From NCBI GenBank assembly GCA_900549105.1, contig URND01000048.1, forward strand, positions 1 to 20,134: a stretch of DNA of 20,134 bases. Reading direction: 5' to 3'. Below the pieces are notes generated by a model. The model ran no database searches. It was not told where the DNA came from and worked only from the letters and a program-made list of their open reading frames with translations. Below are positions 1-6,743 of the stretch, in pieces. The stretch's first letter is position 1; each line of letters begins with the position of its first letter. A program made the position numbers and the translations under genes. Origin of the DNA: an uncultured Eubacteriales bacterium (lineage in GTDB: Bacteria > Bacillota > Clostridia > Lachnospirales > Lachnospiraceae).

Positions 1-45
1 AGACCTTATAACTCATTACTTGATATAATTTTTACAGACTTTTTT

Positions 46-249
46 TCATAGTCCCTTAAAAAACTTTGAACGCAAAAAAAGAACTAGGCAAAAAATCGCC
101 AGGACTGCATAGGATATCTTAAAAATCTCCCCTTCACTCAACGGAATATTTAGCCATCGAAGGAGTTTTTCGTACATTTCCGAATCCAGAATCTCATAAA
201 AAAAGCATTTATCGAGACTGTGAAAATTTTTCGACAAGGCTATTTTCAT
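46..249 (-). CDS. Small single-TM protein, chimeric member of the orphan immunity array
   Basis: Predicted 67-aa protein of unknown function. I place the start at the ATG whose product begins MKIALSK; an in-frame TTG lies three codons upstream. The C-terminal third is one membrane helix (about residues 44-61, SYAVLAIFCLVLFLR). The gene looks like a mosaic. Its first codons share a 22-bp identical stretch with the start of the 172-aa gene (227-248 against 4501-4522). Its WLNIPLSEGE segment recurs at 1775-1807, and its TM segment recurs as a fragment at 3904-4008. It lies 54 nt downstream of the 206-aa gene on the same strand and probably shares its transcript. It could be a recombination product rather than a functional protein. 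Confidence 0.5.
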   Translation of the reverse strand: MKIALSKNFHSLDKCFFYEILDSEMYEKLLRWLNIPLSEGEIFKISYAVLAIFCLVLFLRSKFFKGL

Positions 250-303
250 ATTTCTCAATTCTTCCTAAATTTTCTATCTGGATACCGGTTAAAGCTCTCC
301 AAA

Positions 304-924
304 TTAATCATTTTCATCTTTCGCAGTTAGGTAATACCACTGCTCCGCCTTACGTTCTGAATATACTTCATAACCATCCCACATACATTCTTTTATTATC
401 TGCTCTATATTCATCGAATTATCATCGGATTTATAAACAAACATAGTAAATCCACTGTCCAGAAATCCTCTCTTCAACCAAAATCCAACCATAGACTCAT
501 CATCATTTTGATATACCAAAACATCTCCTCCGGATGAGCATTTCTTATATTTTTCAGGAAGCTCAACAATTCTCTTTTCCCCATCGGTTTCAATCTGATG
601 ATTTTCCACCATTTTAACGACTTCATATCTCATATTTTTATACACGATAAAATTCAGCTTATTCTGGCTTCCGCTTAGTAAATATGAAAAGTATAAAACA
701 ACCAAAATTATTGGAATAAAATCTTTAATTGATTTATGATTTCCTTTTAAATATTTCACTGACCATATGCCACATGCAACCAGTAAGAAAAAGAACAACA
801 TATCCACAATCGAATAAAAAACAAAAAAATGAAAAAACAGTTCTTCATAATACCAGGAACTTAAAAAATTTATCAAAACCGCTGCCGCGCACAATAAACT
901 AAGTTGCTTTGAATTTCTCGTCAT
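304..924 (-). CDS. Membrane protein, paralogue A1 (candidate orphan immunity protein)
   Basis: Predicted 206-aa protein that I do not recognise as a named family. Three hydrophobic segments lie at the N-terminus (about residues 8-24, 31-56 and 69-85). A soluble C-terminal domain of about 115 residues follows. A neighbouring gene (989-1603) is a clear paralogue: both carry KYxKCSSGGDVLxYQ, GFWxKRGFLDxGF and a C-terminal WYY. The start has an AAGGGAA ribosome site just upstream. Small multi-TM proteins with a soluble tail, repeated in tandem downstream of an rhs gene, are typical of immunity banks. That role is inference from context. The C-terminal domain could equally be a sensor or lipid-binding module. 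Confidence 0.75.
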   Translation of the reverse strand: MTRNSKQLSLLCAAAVLINFLSSWYYEELFFHFFVFYSIVDMLFFFLLVACGIWSVKYLKGNHKSIKDFIPIILVVLYFSYLLSGSQNKLNFIVYKNMRYEVVKMVENHQIETDGEKRIVELPEKYKKCSSGGDVLVYQNDDESMVGFWLKRGFLDSGFTMFVYKSDDNSMNIEQIIKECMWDGYEVYSERKAEQWYYLTAKDEND

Positions 925-988
925 ATTCCCTTCCCCTTGTTACATGCTAAATTAAAAGATTGATTAGTTAAATGCACTGCGCTCCCAC

Positions 989-1603
989 TCAGTAATCATT
1001 TTTATCTGTCGCATATATGTAATACCAGCCCTTCTCTATCTGCTCTGAATGTATCTCATAGCCGCTCCATACACAGGCCGCTATCATTTGCTCGACATCC
1101 GAAGAACCATTTGCTGAGGTATATGCAAACATTTTAAATCCGTTGTCCAAAAATCCCCTTTTTACCCAAAATCCAACCACGTATTCTTCATCCTGATATA
1201 TTAAAACATCTCCTCCCGAGGAACATTTCCTGTACTTTGGGGGAAGTTCAACGAAACTTTTATCCTCATCCACATATAGCTGATGATTTTCTACCATTTC
1301 GACAACATCATTTCTCATATCTCTATACACAATATAGTTCAGTTTATTTTGTCCGCCGCTGAATAAATAAGAAAGATAAATGACAATCAAAAACAGCGGA
1401 ATAAAATCTTCAATTGATTTAGGCGTTTCTTTCAGATATTTTATTGTCCATACCGCACACACTATCAGCAATAAGAATAGGAACATGCCAAAAATGTCGC
1501 CAAAAAATACAAATTCACCCGAATTCCACGACCATAAAAAATTTGCCAAAATTATCGCCAGACATAATAAACTAAGTTTCTTTAACCGCTTTGTTTGCCT
1601 CAT
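989..1603 (-). CDS. Membrane protein, paralogue A2 (candidate orphan immunity protein)
   Basis: Predicted 204-aa protein, paralogous along its full length to the 206-aa protein encoded just downstream. It shares the hydrophobic N-terminal half (three TM segments) and the soluble domain with CSSGGDVLIYQ and VKRGFLDNGF. I chose the ATG at 1603 because the product then starts MRQTKRLKKLSLLC and aligns with MTRNSKQLSLLC of the paralogue. An ATG 21 nt further upstream would add seven residues. The 64-nt gap to the next gene holds no visible terminator, so the two copies are probably co-transcribed. The tandem arrangement shows local duplication followed by divergence. Function is unknown; an immunity role is inferred from the position in the array. 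Confidence 0.75.
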   Translation of the reverse strand: MRQTKRLKKLSLLCLAIILANFLWSWNSGEFVFFGDIFGMFLFLLLIVCAVWTIKYLKETPKSIEDFIPLFLIVIYLSYLFSGGQNKLNYIVYRDMRNDVVEMVENHQLYVDEDKSFVELPPKYRKCSSGGDVLIYQDEEYVVGFWVKRGFLDNGFKMFAYTSANGSSDVEQMIAACVWSGYEIHSEQIEKGWYYIYATDKNDY

Positions 1604-1671
1604 CCCTCTCTCCCTGCTCTCCATATTGATTAAAACCTGTCATCCGACTTAAAAGAAATACCATACCCATT

Positions 1672-1694
1672 CGGGCATCCCGCATGTCAAATGC
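1672..1694. repeat. Short GC-rich palindromic cluster
   Basis: Two small perfect palindromic units abut here: CGGGCATCCCG (1672-1682) and GCATGTCAAATGC (1682-1694). They lie in a GC-rich patch of about 100 bp (roughly 1665-1760) that stands out from the AT-rich island. No coding match was recognised on either strand. It may be a small REP-like element or a scrap of foreign sequence. Confidence 0.4.
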
Positions 1695-1774
1695 TTCGCA
1701 TGGGCGTGCTCCGTCAGGCTGCGCACGATAAGGTATACATCCGGCGTCCATAGCAACAGATTCCAAACAATTAA

Positions 1775-1807
1775 CATCTCTCCCTCACTCAACGGAATCT
1801 TTAACCA
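1775..1807 (-). pseudogene. Fragment duplicated from the small TM protein gene
   Basis: On the minus strand this reads WLKIPLSEGEM, matching WLNIPLSEGEI of the 67-aa protein. At DNA level 28 of 33 bases agree with 124-156. The similarity stops sharply on both sides: an Rhs core fragment begins three bases away on one side and the GC-rich patch follows on the other. It has no start codon or ribosome site of its own, so I read it as a decayed duplicate. Confidence 0.6.
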
Positions 1808-1809
1808 GA

Positions 1810-1856
1810 AGACATCTGTCTCGAAACCTGGTCATAGGTTGCACGCACGGTTTTAA
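1810..1856 (-). pseudogene. 47-bp fragment of the Rhs YD-repeat region
   Basis: This stretch is identical at 46 of 47 positions to 8691-8737 inside the Rhs gene, in the same orientation. It encodes KTVRATYDQVSRQMS, against KTVRATYDQVSKQMS in the Rhs protein. The match ends abruptly on both sides. It is a leftover of an rhs copy once present here, or the trace of recombination between rhs sequences and the immunity array. Confidence 0.85.
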
Positions 1857-2023
1857 ATAGGATGCAGAACAAGAAAATCGTATAATTGAAAATATGCTCC
1901 AAACAGAAAATGCCTGTCAACCGTTGCTGACCAAAGCTCCTTATATATACTATCCGACCTCTTTCCACCCTGAAATCGGAACCATTAAAGACCTGGCCAG
2001 CAATGGTAAATCAAGCACTATTT

Positions 2024-3085
2024 TTATCTATAAGCCACACTTAAATTTATTAACTCTCCATTCACATAAAACTCATATTCCGCTATCGGGCATGAAATAT
2101 ATGTTTGATATACCAAATACCCATTGCTTGTCCTCACCGTTTGAATTTCTCTTTCCTGATTATCCTCAACGTTTAAATCTTCACCGGTAACAGAAAGGTA
2201 CTGGATATAATATTCTCCATTGAGTTCGAAGACCCAACATTCCCCTGTAATATCATACATCTGAACATCTTCCGCATTTGTATAATATTTTCCATTTAAC
2301 TTTTCTCCCAGAGAATATGTAACCTGTATTTTTTCACTTGAGCCTTCTTCTTCACCGAAGAAAAAATATGTATTCTCCCCAGGCACTAACACATAATTCT
2401 TAAACCACGGGGCCTGAAGATTTTCCAGTTCCTCTAAAGAATCAAAACTCTCAACAGCTTTCTCTTCGCTATCCAAGCCATATGCGGAACTCAGATCTAT
2501 TGGAACGCCATCTATATCAAGTTCATACTCTTCTATAGGACAGTCGATATATTTCACTTCATAACATGTCACGCCATACATTTCAAAGGTTTCAAATTCT
2601 CCTCCACGATTATCCTGAATTTGCTTTTCGCCATTTTCAGTATCTACCCCCACATAATATTCCCCCCTGCAGCAGACAACAAAGGCCCCTTCCATGGATA
2701 TATATTTTTCTTCACTTGTTGGCAGCTTCTGATAACCGTCGCCCTTTTTTTCGAACACTTCGATGCTGAAACCTGCATTCCCATCCGACATTTTTCCCAT
2801 AAGGAGCATCATCGTAGTGCCACCAGATACAGATAATACACCCTCATTATTTTCTTTTTTGACCTTAAGTAATTCTTCTATAGAAGAATAATAATCACCG
2901 TCATGGATACTTTGAGTTTCAGGGATAGTTTCTTTATTTTCTGCAACAGAAACTGTTTGCTTTTCCTCTGTTTCATTCGTTTTTGTTATACTCAGCTTTA
3001 GTTTGATTCCTCCACTCAGAATCCCCCCAAGGATAACTATTAAAAGTATTATAATCGCCAAAAGTATTTTTTTCTTCTTAAACAT
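2024..3085 (-). CDS. Membrane-anchored protein with two copies of a ~135-aa repeat domain (family B)
   Basis: Predicted 353-aa protein of unknown family. An N-terminal basic, hydrophobic segment (about residues 1-25) acts as signal anchor. A polar linker follows (to about 62), then two related domains at about 65-202 and 213-353. Each domain opens with a YYxSIEELL/FDSLEEL-type helix, continues with beta-like segments containing GEYY and VxDNxE, and ends with CPIEEYELDIDG or CPIAEYEFYVNG followed by a LSxAY motif. The domains should lie outside the membrane. The start overlaps the stop of the preceding 221-aa gene (TAATG) and has a GAGGAG ribosome site, so translation is coupled. The same domain occurs once in the 221-aa and twice in the 366-aa protein. 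An immunity role is inferred from context. Confidence 0.8.
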   Translation of the reverse strand: MFKKKKILLAIIILLIVILGGILSGGIKLKLSITKTNETEEKQTVSVAENKETIPETQSIHDGDYYSSIEELLKVKKENNEGVLSVSGGTTMMLLMGKMSDGNAGFSIEVFEKKGDGYQKLPTSEEKYISMEGAFVVCCRGEYYVGVDTENGEKQIQDNRGGEFETFEMYGVTCYEVKYIDCPIEEYELDIDGVPIDLSSAYGLDSEEKAVESFDSLEELENLQAPWFKNYVLVPGENTYFFFGEEEGSSEKIQVTYSLGEKLNGKYYTNAEDVQMYDITGECWVFELNGEYYIQYLSVTGEDLNVEDNQEREIQTVRTSNGYLVYQTYISCPIAEYEFYVNGELINLSVAYR

Positions 3086-3750
3086 TAAAACTCCTCAAAC
3101 ATTCCGTATCCTTCACTTAAATCCACGTTATTACCGTCAATATACAATTCATATTCTTCCAAAGGACATGAAATATATCTTAAATACACACTGTCACCGG
3201 TGCCCATAGAAAGCACCGAAAAATCTCCTTCAAGATTATCCTCCACCTGCATACTATCTTCAACAAAAACAAAAAGATAGCATTCTCCCAAAAATGTCAC
3301 AATAAAAACGGAATCCTTGGTAATCACCTGTTTTTCTTCCATATTCTCATACAAATAATACCCATCCGCTTCTTTTACAAAGCCTCCAACCCCGAAATCA
3401 TCCTGTTTACCCTTGTAAAAAATAAATACTGTATTATCTCCATGGACCACCTCGCACGAATAATCTCCATTGCTTTCATTTTTTATCAACTCTTCTTCTG
3501 TCGGATAATAGGCTTTTATCCCTCCGTGAATCATGTCTTCCTGATCACTGGCCGCCTCTTCCACCTCAACTGTCTCCTCGCTTTCTTTGGCCAATGTTTC
3601 CACCTTGCTCGTATCATTGCTTTGCTCTGCCTGAGGTGTTTTTGTTGTTTTTGTTATGGTGTTTTTTACCGTAATATTTCCTGTCAAAAGGCCCGCACAA
3701 ATAACCAGTGCAAGTATCAGAATTACTAAGATTATTCTACTTTTCTTCAC
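3085..3750 (-). CDS. Membrane-anchored protein with one repeat domain (family B)
   Basis: Predicted 221-aa protein starting with GTG, with GGAGGAAAG as ribosome site inside the preceding small gene, which it overlaps by 14 nt. N-terminal anchor (residues 4-23), Thr/Glu-rich linker, then one domain (about 80-215) starting YYPTEEELIK, with VEDNLEGDF and ending CPLEEYELYIDGNNVDLSEGYG. It is closest to the first half of the 366-aa protein encoded upstream, with MKKSRI starts in common and linkers of similar make-up. It is followed directly by the two-domain 353-aa protein, so the two together give three domains in tandem. Function is unknown; it is a candidate immunity or cell-surface protein. 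Confidence 0.8.
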   Translation of the reverse strand: MKKSRIILVILILALVICAGLLTGNITVKNTITKTTKTPQAEQSNDTSKVETLAKESEETVEVEEAASDQEDMIHGGIKAYYPTEEELIKNESNGDYSCEVVHGDNTVFIFYKGKQDDFGVGGFVKEADGYYLYENMEEKQVITKDSVFIVTFLGECYLFVFVEDSMQVEDNLEGDFSVLSMGTGDSVYLRYISCPLEEYELYIDGNNVDLSEGYGMFEEF

Positions 3751-3895
3751 TATCTCTTTCCTCCATATTGTCTTTTAATGTTTCATCTTTAGCTGTTGAA
3801 TGTTTCTGTTCCTCATACTTCCTGCTCTCAATAATGATTTTCCGCTCAATTTCAGCTCCAATTTCCCCTCGCTCTTTATGGGCATTAAATCCCAT
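3737..3895 (-). CDS. Small charged protein upstream of family B gene (tail of a split TM gene)
   Basis: Predicted 52-aa polar protein starting MGFNAHKERG. Its tail (KYEEQKHSTAKDETLKDN, then ERDSEE) matches the tail of the 72-aa protein at 5666-5884 (KYEELKYSAVSDEILKDN, then ERGSEE). Both genes overlap the next family B gene by exactly 14 nt, so the pair small gene plus family B gene was duplicated as a unit. The 72-aa copy has an N-terminal TM segment, which this one lacks. A TM-coding fragment sits just upstream in another frame (3904-4008), so a frameshift near the T-run at about 3915-3925 probably split an original TM-plus-tail gene. What remains may mainly serve translational coupling. 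Confidence 0.45.
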   Translation of the reverse strand: MGFNAHKERGEIGAEIERKIIIESRKYEEQKHSTAKDETLKDNMEERDSEEK

Positions 3896-3903
3896 TATTT
3901 TAT

Positions 3904-4008
3904 TCAACTTGAACGCAAAAAGAGAACTAAGCAATAAATTGCCAGGACTGCATAAGATATATTAAAAATATCTCCGTTATGATTTTGAAAATTATTTTTG
4001 CTTCTCAA
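3904..4008 (-). pseudogene. TM-coding fragment homologous to the 67-aa protein
   Basis: On the minus strand this reads NGDIFNISYAVLAIYC followed by LVLFLRSS and a stop. It matches EGEIFKISYAVLAIFC and LVLFLRS of the 67-aa protein, also at DNA level (about 3905-3965 against 75-130). There is no convincing ribosome site; only a TTG at 4008 is available. The next gene's frame opens within the overlap, so I take this as the lost membrane segment of a frameshifted gene continuing at 3737-3895. Confidence 0.55.
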
Positions 4009-4523
4009 AACATTGAATAATGCACCGCATGCCATTTTTCAATTTCCAAAAAAGACATCGTTCTTTCATCATACAACATCGCTATCTGTTTCTTCATATC
4101 ATAAGTACGCAAGAATGGCTCCTTCCATGAAAATATTGAAGTCGGACCACAATATTCAAAGGGTTCATTCGACATCACAATATAATTTCGAGTCACATAG
4201 CCCCCTTCGGGGCCTCCCGGGCCACCAAACGCGAAAATCACATAATATATCGGCTTATCTTTATGAACCGTACATAGTTTCTTTTTAAACAGATATGAAT
4301 CGAATCCATCCTCGGTTACTATCACATAAGTCAAATATCGTATTGTCGGCAATATTACAATAGTAATACAAACTGTTATTGTGACTGCACACGGAATCAT
4401 TATGATATCCGCTGCACCCTCTCCGTATATGTGAACTTTAACCACCGCAATAAGCAAGATTATTTCACAACATATCAGAAAAATCAGGGCCATTTTCCAC
4501 TTTTTCGACAAGGCTATTTTCAA
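4005..4523 (-). CDS. Two-TM protein with PH-like C-terminal domain (candidate immunity protein)
   Basis: Predicted 172-aa protein, TTG start with an AGAGGGA site six to seven bases upstream, product beginning MKIALSKKWK. Two TM helices (about residues 10-29 and 38-60) are followed by a soluble region. That region opens VTEDGFDSYLFKKKLCTV, and contains IYYVIFAFGGPGGPEGG and DMKKQIAMLYDERTMSFLE. TM hairpin plus TEDGF/LFKKK beta strands resembles bacterial PH-like membrane proteins found in Rhs/LXG immunity banks. This is a fold-level impression, not a firm family match. A fragment of a second copy (AMLYDERMM) survives at 6601-6734. The first 22 bp are identical to the start of the 67-aa gene. 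Confidence 0.7.
   Translation of the reverse strand: MKIALSKKWKMALIFLICCEIILLIAVVKVHIYGEGAADIIMIPCAVTITVCITIVILPTIRYLTYVIVTEDGFDSYLFKKKLCTVHKDKPIYYVIFAFGGPGGPEGGYVTRNYIVMSNEPFEYCGPTSIFSWKEPFLRTYDMKKQIAMLYDERTMSFLEIEKWHAVHYSMF
4501..4522 (-). repeat. 22-bp exact repeat at gene starts (copy 2; copy 1 at 227-248)
   Basis: Positions 4501-4522 are identical to 227-248, in the same orientation. They cover the first six or seven codons (KIALSK) of two otherwise different genes. Sequence identity confined to the 5' ends suggests recombination at gene starts. Confidence 0.85.
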
Positions 4524-4578
4524 TTTTATCCCTCTTTTATTATTTTCTTTTTACCATTCCGTACCTCCTCCATTAATC

Positions 4579-5679
4579 TCATTCATAGGCCTTGCTTAAA
4601 TCCAATCTTCCTCCATTTAAATAATACTCATATTCCTCTATCGGACAATCGATATATTTCAGGCCGATGATTGCATTTTGAGACACTTCCATTTCCTGAA
4701 ACGGACTTTCCCTGTTATCCGAAATCTCAATTCCGTCATCCGGCGTACGGATATATAACATATAATATTCACCGGATATTTTTATAACGATATCACTTTT
4801 TGTTATCTTAATATCCTCGATGTCATTTCCCCTGTCATAATAGGCATTTCCATTTTTTACTGCAGCCGCATAGGTTATATTCAGTTTCAATGGTTCATCC
4901 CCGGAACCTTCTTCTTTTGCAAACAAAACTGTCCGGTTCCCCTCTGCCATCAAATATTTCTCACCAAACTCAAGGGCCAGTATATAATCTTCCAATGTAT
5001 AAAACGGCATATCTTCCGACCCTTTATCTTCAAGATTATACGCAGCGCTTAAGTCCATCAATTCTCCATTTATGTACAACCCATATTCCTGTATCGGACA
5101 ATCAATATATCTTGCCCATAATTCCACACCGTCATCTACCGAAAACCGTTGAAAATCTCCTTCGAGATTGTCTTCCACTATATCCCCATTCTCAACAAAA
5201 AAATAGATATAGTATTCTCCCTGATTCACTTCAATCGACTGCCCCGATGGATTTTTCACTCTCACTACATTCTGGCTATAGTAATATCCGTCTTCCCCTA
5301 TGACAAATGCAAGCGCATAAAAACTTCCTATCCTTCCTGTGTCCTCTTCTCGAAAAAACAGTAATGTATTATTCCCTCGCACAATAAAATAATCCAAAGC
5401 CTCTTTTGCTTCTGCTTCTATTAATGCTTCTTCTGTAGGATAATAAACAATCTGTTTATCCGGCTGGATATCATCTTCTATCCCTGCTTCTGTTTCTTCA
5501 ATAATAATCTTCCCGTTAGAATCTTCAACCCCGGTTTCTGTCTGTGCTTCACTGCTGCTTTGCCCGACCTTATCTGTCTTTGTTCTGCTCAATTTCAAAG
5601 TCATATTGCCACTTAAAAATCCCCAGACAATAATGATTAAAATTACGATAATTGCTAAAAGTATTCTACTCTTCTTCAC
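4579..5679 (-). CDS. Membrane-anchored protein with two repeat domains (family B)
   Basis: Predicted 366-aa protein with GTG start (MKKSRILLAI), overlapping the preceding 72-aa gene by 14 nt. N-terminal anchor about residues 5-24, an acidic linker to about 76, then two domains at about 79-214 and 227-366. Domain 1 opens YYPTEEALIEAE, carries VEDNLEGDF and ends CPIQEYGLYINGELMDLSAAY. Domain 2 has ISGEYYMLY and DNRESPF and ends CPIEEYEYYLNGGRLDLSKAY. It is paralogous to the 221- and 353-aa proteins. An extracytoplasmic location is inferred from the anchor. Function is unknown; the array context suggests immunity against a secreted or surface toxin. Confidence 0.8.
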   Translation of the reverse strand: MKKSRILLAIIVILIIIVWGFLSGNMTLKLSRTKTDKVGQSSSEAQTETGVEDSNGKIIIEETEAGIEDDIQPDKQIVYYPTEEALIEAEAKEALDYFIVRGNNTLLFFREEDTGRIGSFYALAFVIGEDGYYYSQNVVRVKNPSGQSIEVNQGEYYIYFFVENGDIVEDNLEGDFQRFSVDDGVELWARYIDCPIQEYGLYINGELMDLSAAYNLEDKGSEDMPFYTLEDYILALEFGEKYLMAEGNRTVLFAKEEGSGDEPLKLNITYAAAVKNGNAYYDRGNDIEDIKITKSDIVIKISGEYYMLYIRTPDDGIEISDNRESPFQEMEVSQNAIIGLKYIDCPIEEYEYYLNGGRLDLSKAYE

Positions 5680-5750
5680 TGCCTCTTTCTCCTATATTGT
5701 CTTTTAATATTTCATCACTAACCGCTGAATATTTCAGTTCCTCATACTTC
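5641..5750 (-). repeat. Duplicated junction block, small gene plus family B start (other copy 3721-3823)
   Basis: The DNA across the 3' end of the 72-aa gene and the 5' end of the 366-aa gene resembles that across the 52-aa and 221-aa genes base by base, including the 14-nt overlap. Outside the block the neighbours differ. This marks a segmental duplication of a two-gene module. Confidence 0.75.
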
Positions 5751-5884
5751 TCCGGATGCACTGGTTTTAAATGTCTCATTTTAAAACTTTTGAAATCTAA
5801 CCACGACTTCATAGCCGACAAACCTGCTATGAACAAGATAACTAAAAACCCGCATACACATTCAATTATAAATTCTTCATCCAT
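5666..5884 (-). CDS. Small single-TM protein coupled to the 366-aa family B gene
   Basis: Predicted 72-aa protein starting MDEEFIIE. One TM helix (about residues 7-25, CVCGFLVILFIAGLSA) is followed by a charged tail with KYEELKYSAVSDEILKDN and a Glu-rich end. It begins six bases after the stop of the 233-aa gene, with only a weak ribosome site, and overlaps the next gene by 14 nt, so its translation is probably coupled on both sides. The tail is shared with the 52-aa protein. A related DATLKDN string appears in the fragment at 6601-6734. Function unknown. Confidence 0.6.
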   Translation of the reverse strand: MDEEFIIECVCGFLVILFIAGLSAMKSWLDFKSFKMRHLKPVHPEKYEELKYSAVSDEILKDNIGERGSEEE

Positions 5885-5890
5885 ATATTT

Positions 5891-6592
5891 TTATAAAATA
5901 TCCTTTGCAATTTTAAAAAAAAGATTTTCTACATTTCTAAACCCTTTATTAAAATATTTATTATCTGTCTGGCATATGTAAACCTGGCTTTCCTCAAATG
6001 CAATCACACTGATACTCTGATACTGCCGGATGTTCTGAAAAAGATTTCGATGAACATATTCCATTGCCTGTTCATTCATTCGTCCAACGCACACACATTG
6101 AATCAGTTGAACAATATAATTTCCTATCTTTCGTTTACCTACCTTTTTTTCAGTTTTTTCCCAAAATAAATCGGTCATTTTTTCCAAAATATCTTCGTCA
6201 AATTCATCCATCCAAATAGTCTGGAGTACAGATATTTTTTGGTTTTCCGATTTGAAAGCCAGAACAGTTTCCAGACCATCCTTGGATAGTATTGTTTCCA
6301 TATCACAAAAGCCCTCTTGTTCTGCCCCTTGAAATAATTGATTTTTGAAATCTACAAAACATCTTACATTCAGCATTTTTATAGAAGGCTGCACCTTTAA
6401 AGCAAATGACTGAAAGTCAAGTTTAATGCAAAAATATAAGGCCGGAGTTGAGAAAATCAATATCAAAACCGTCATAATTATTAAAAACAATATGTTCTCT
6501 GTTTTTATTGCGATATACAGTCCTGATATTCCCAAAATTAAATAAACCAGTATAAATATTTTCATACATAGAGTTTTTACTTTTGTTTCCAT
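5891..6592 (-). CDS. Two-TM membrane protein of unknown function (candidate immunity protein)
   Basis: Predicted 233-aa protein with ATG start and GGAG five bases upstream. Two TM helices (about residues 11-28 and 34-55) are followed by a soluble domain of about 170 residues with many aromatic and acidic positions and a C-terminal NKYFNKGFRNVENLFFKIAK. I recognise no family. It is the first complete gene of the array after the rhs gene, behind its own promoter (6744-6772), and runs into the 72-aa and 366-aa genes with almost no spacing. Its topology, TM hairpin plus cytosolic domain, matches the neighbouring 172-aa protein. An immunity role is inferred. Confidence 0.7.
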   Translation of the reverse strand: METKVKTLCMKIFILVYLILGISGLYIAIKTENILFLIIMTVLILIFSTPALYFCIKLDFQSFALKVQPSIKMLNVRCFVDFKNQLFQGAEQEGFCDMETILSKDGLETVLAFKSENQKISVLQTIWMDEFDEDILEKMTDLFWEKTEKKVGKRKIGNYIVQLIQCVCVGRMNEQAMEYVHRNLFQNIRQYQSISVIAFEESQVYICQTDNKYFNKGFRNVENLFFKIAKDIL

Positions 6593-6600
6593 ATTCTCCA

Positions 6601-6734
6601 GGTTCCTCCACTTTCACAAGAAGGCATCATTCTTTCATCGTACAGCATCGCTACAGCCGCAAAATAAACTTCTTTCGAATTTTCGCCCAACTCACGCCTT
6701 AGATTATCTTTTAATGTCGCATCAAATGATGGTT
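6601..6734 (-). pseudogene. Remnant fused from tail-protein and PH-like gene fragments
   Basis: An open stretch without a usable start reads KPSFDATLKDNLRRELGE, then VAMLYDERMMPS, and ends just inside the 233-aa gene. The first part recalls the DETLKDN tail of the 52- and 72-aa proteins. The second matches IAMLYDERTMS of the 172-aa protein, also at DNA level (around 6620-6653 against 4053-4085). It stands directly behind a good promoter, so an intact gene probably once occupied this place. Confidence 0.55.
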
Positions 6735-6743
6735 TTATGCTTT

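Noticed and set aside
1572..1766. Minus-strand open frame of 64 codons (DAGCIPYRAQPDGARP)
   Set aside because: It overlaps the start of a clear paralogous gene in another frame and runs through the GC-rich palindromic patch; probably chance coding in GC-rich sequence.
1894..2190. Plus-strand open frame of 98 codons starting MLQTENACQPLL
   Set aside because: No ribosome site or promoter, and the second half runs antisense through the conserved end of the 353-aa family B gene. The first ~125 bp remain unexplained, but I see no family resemblance.
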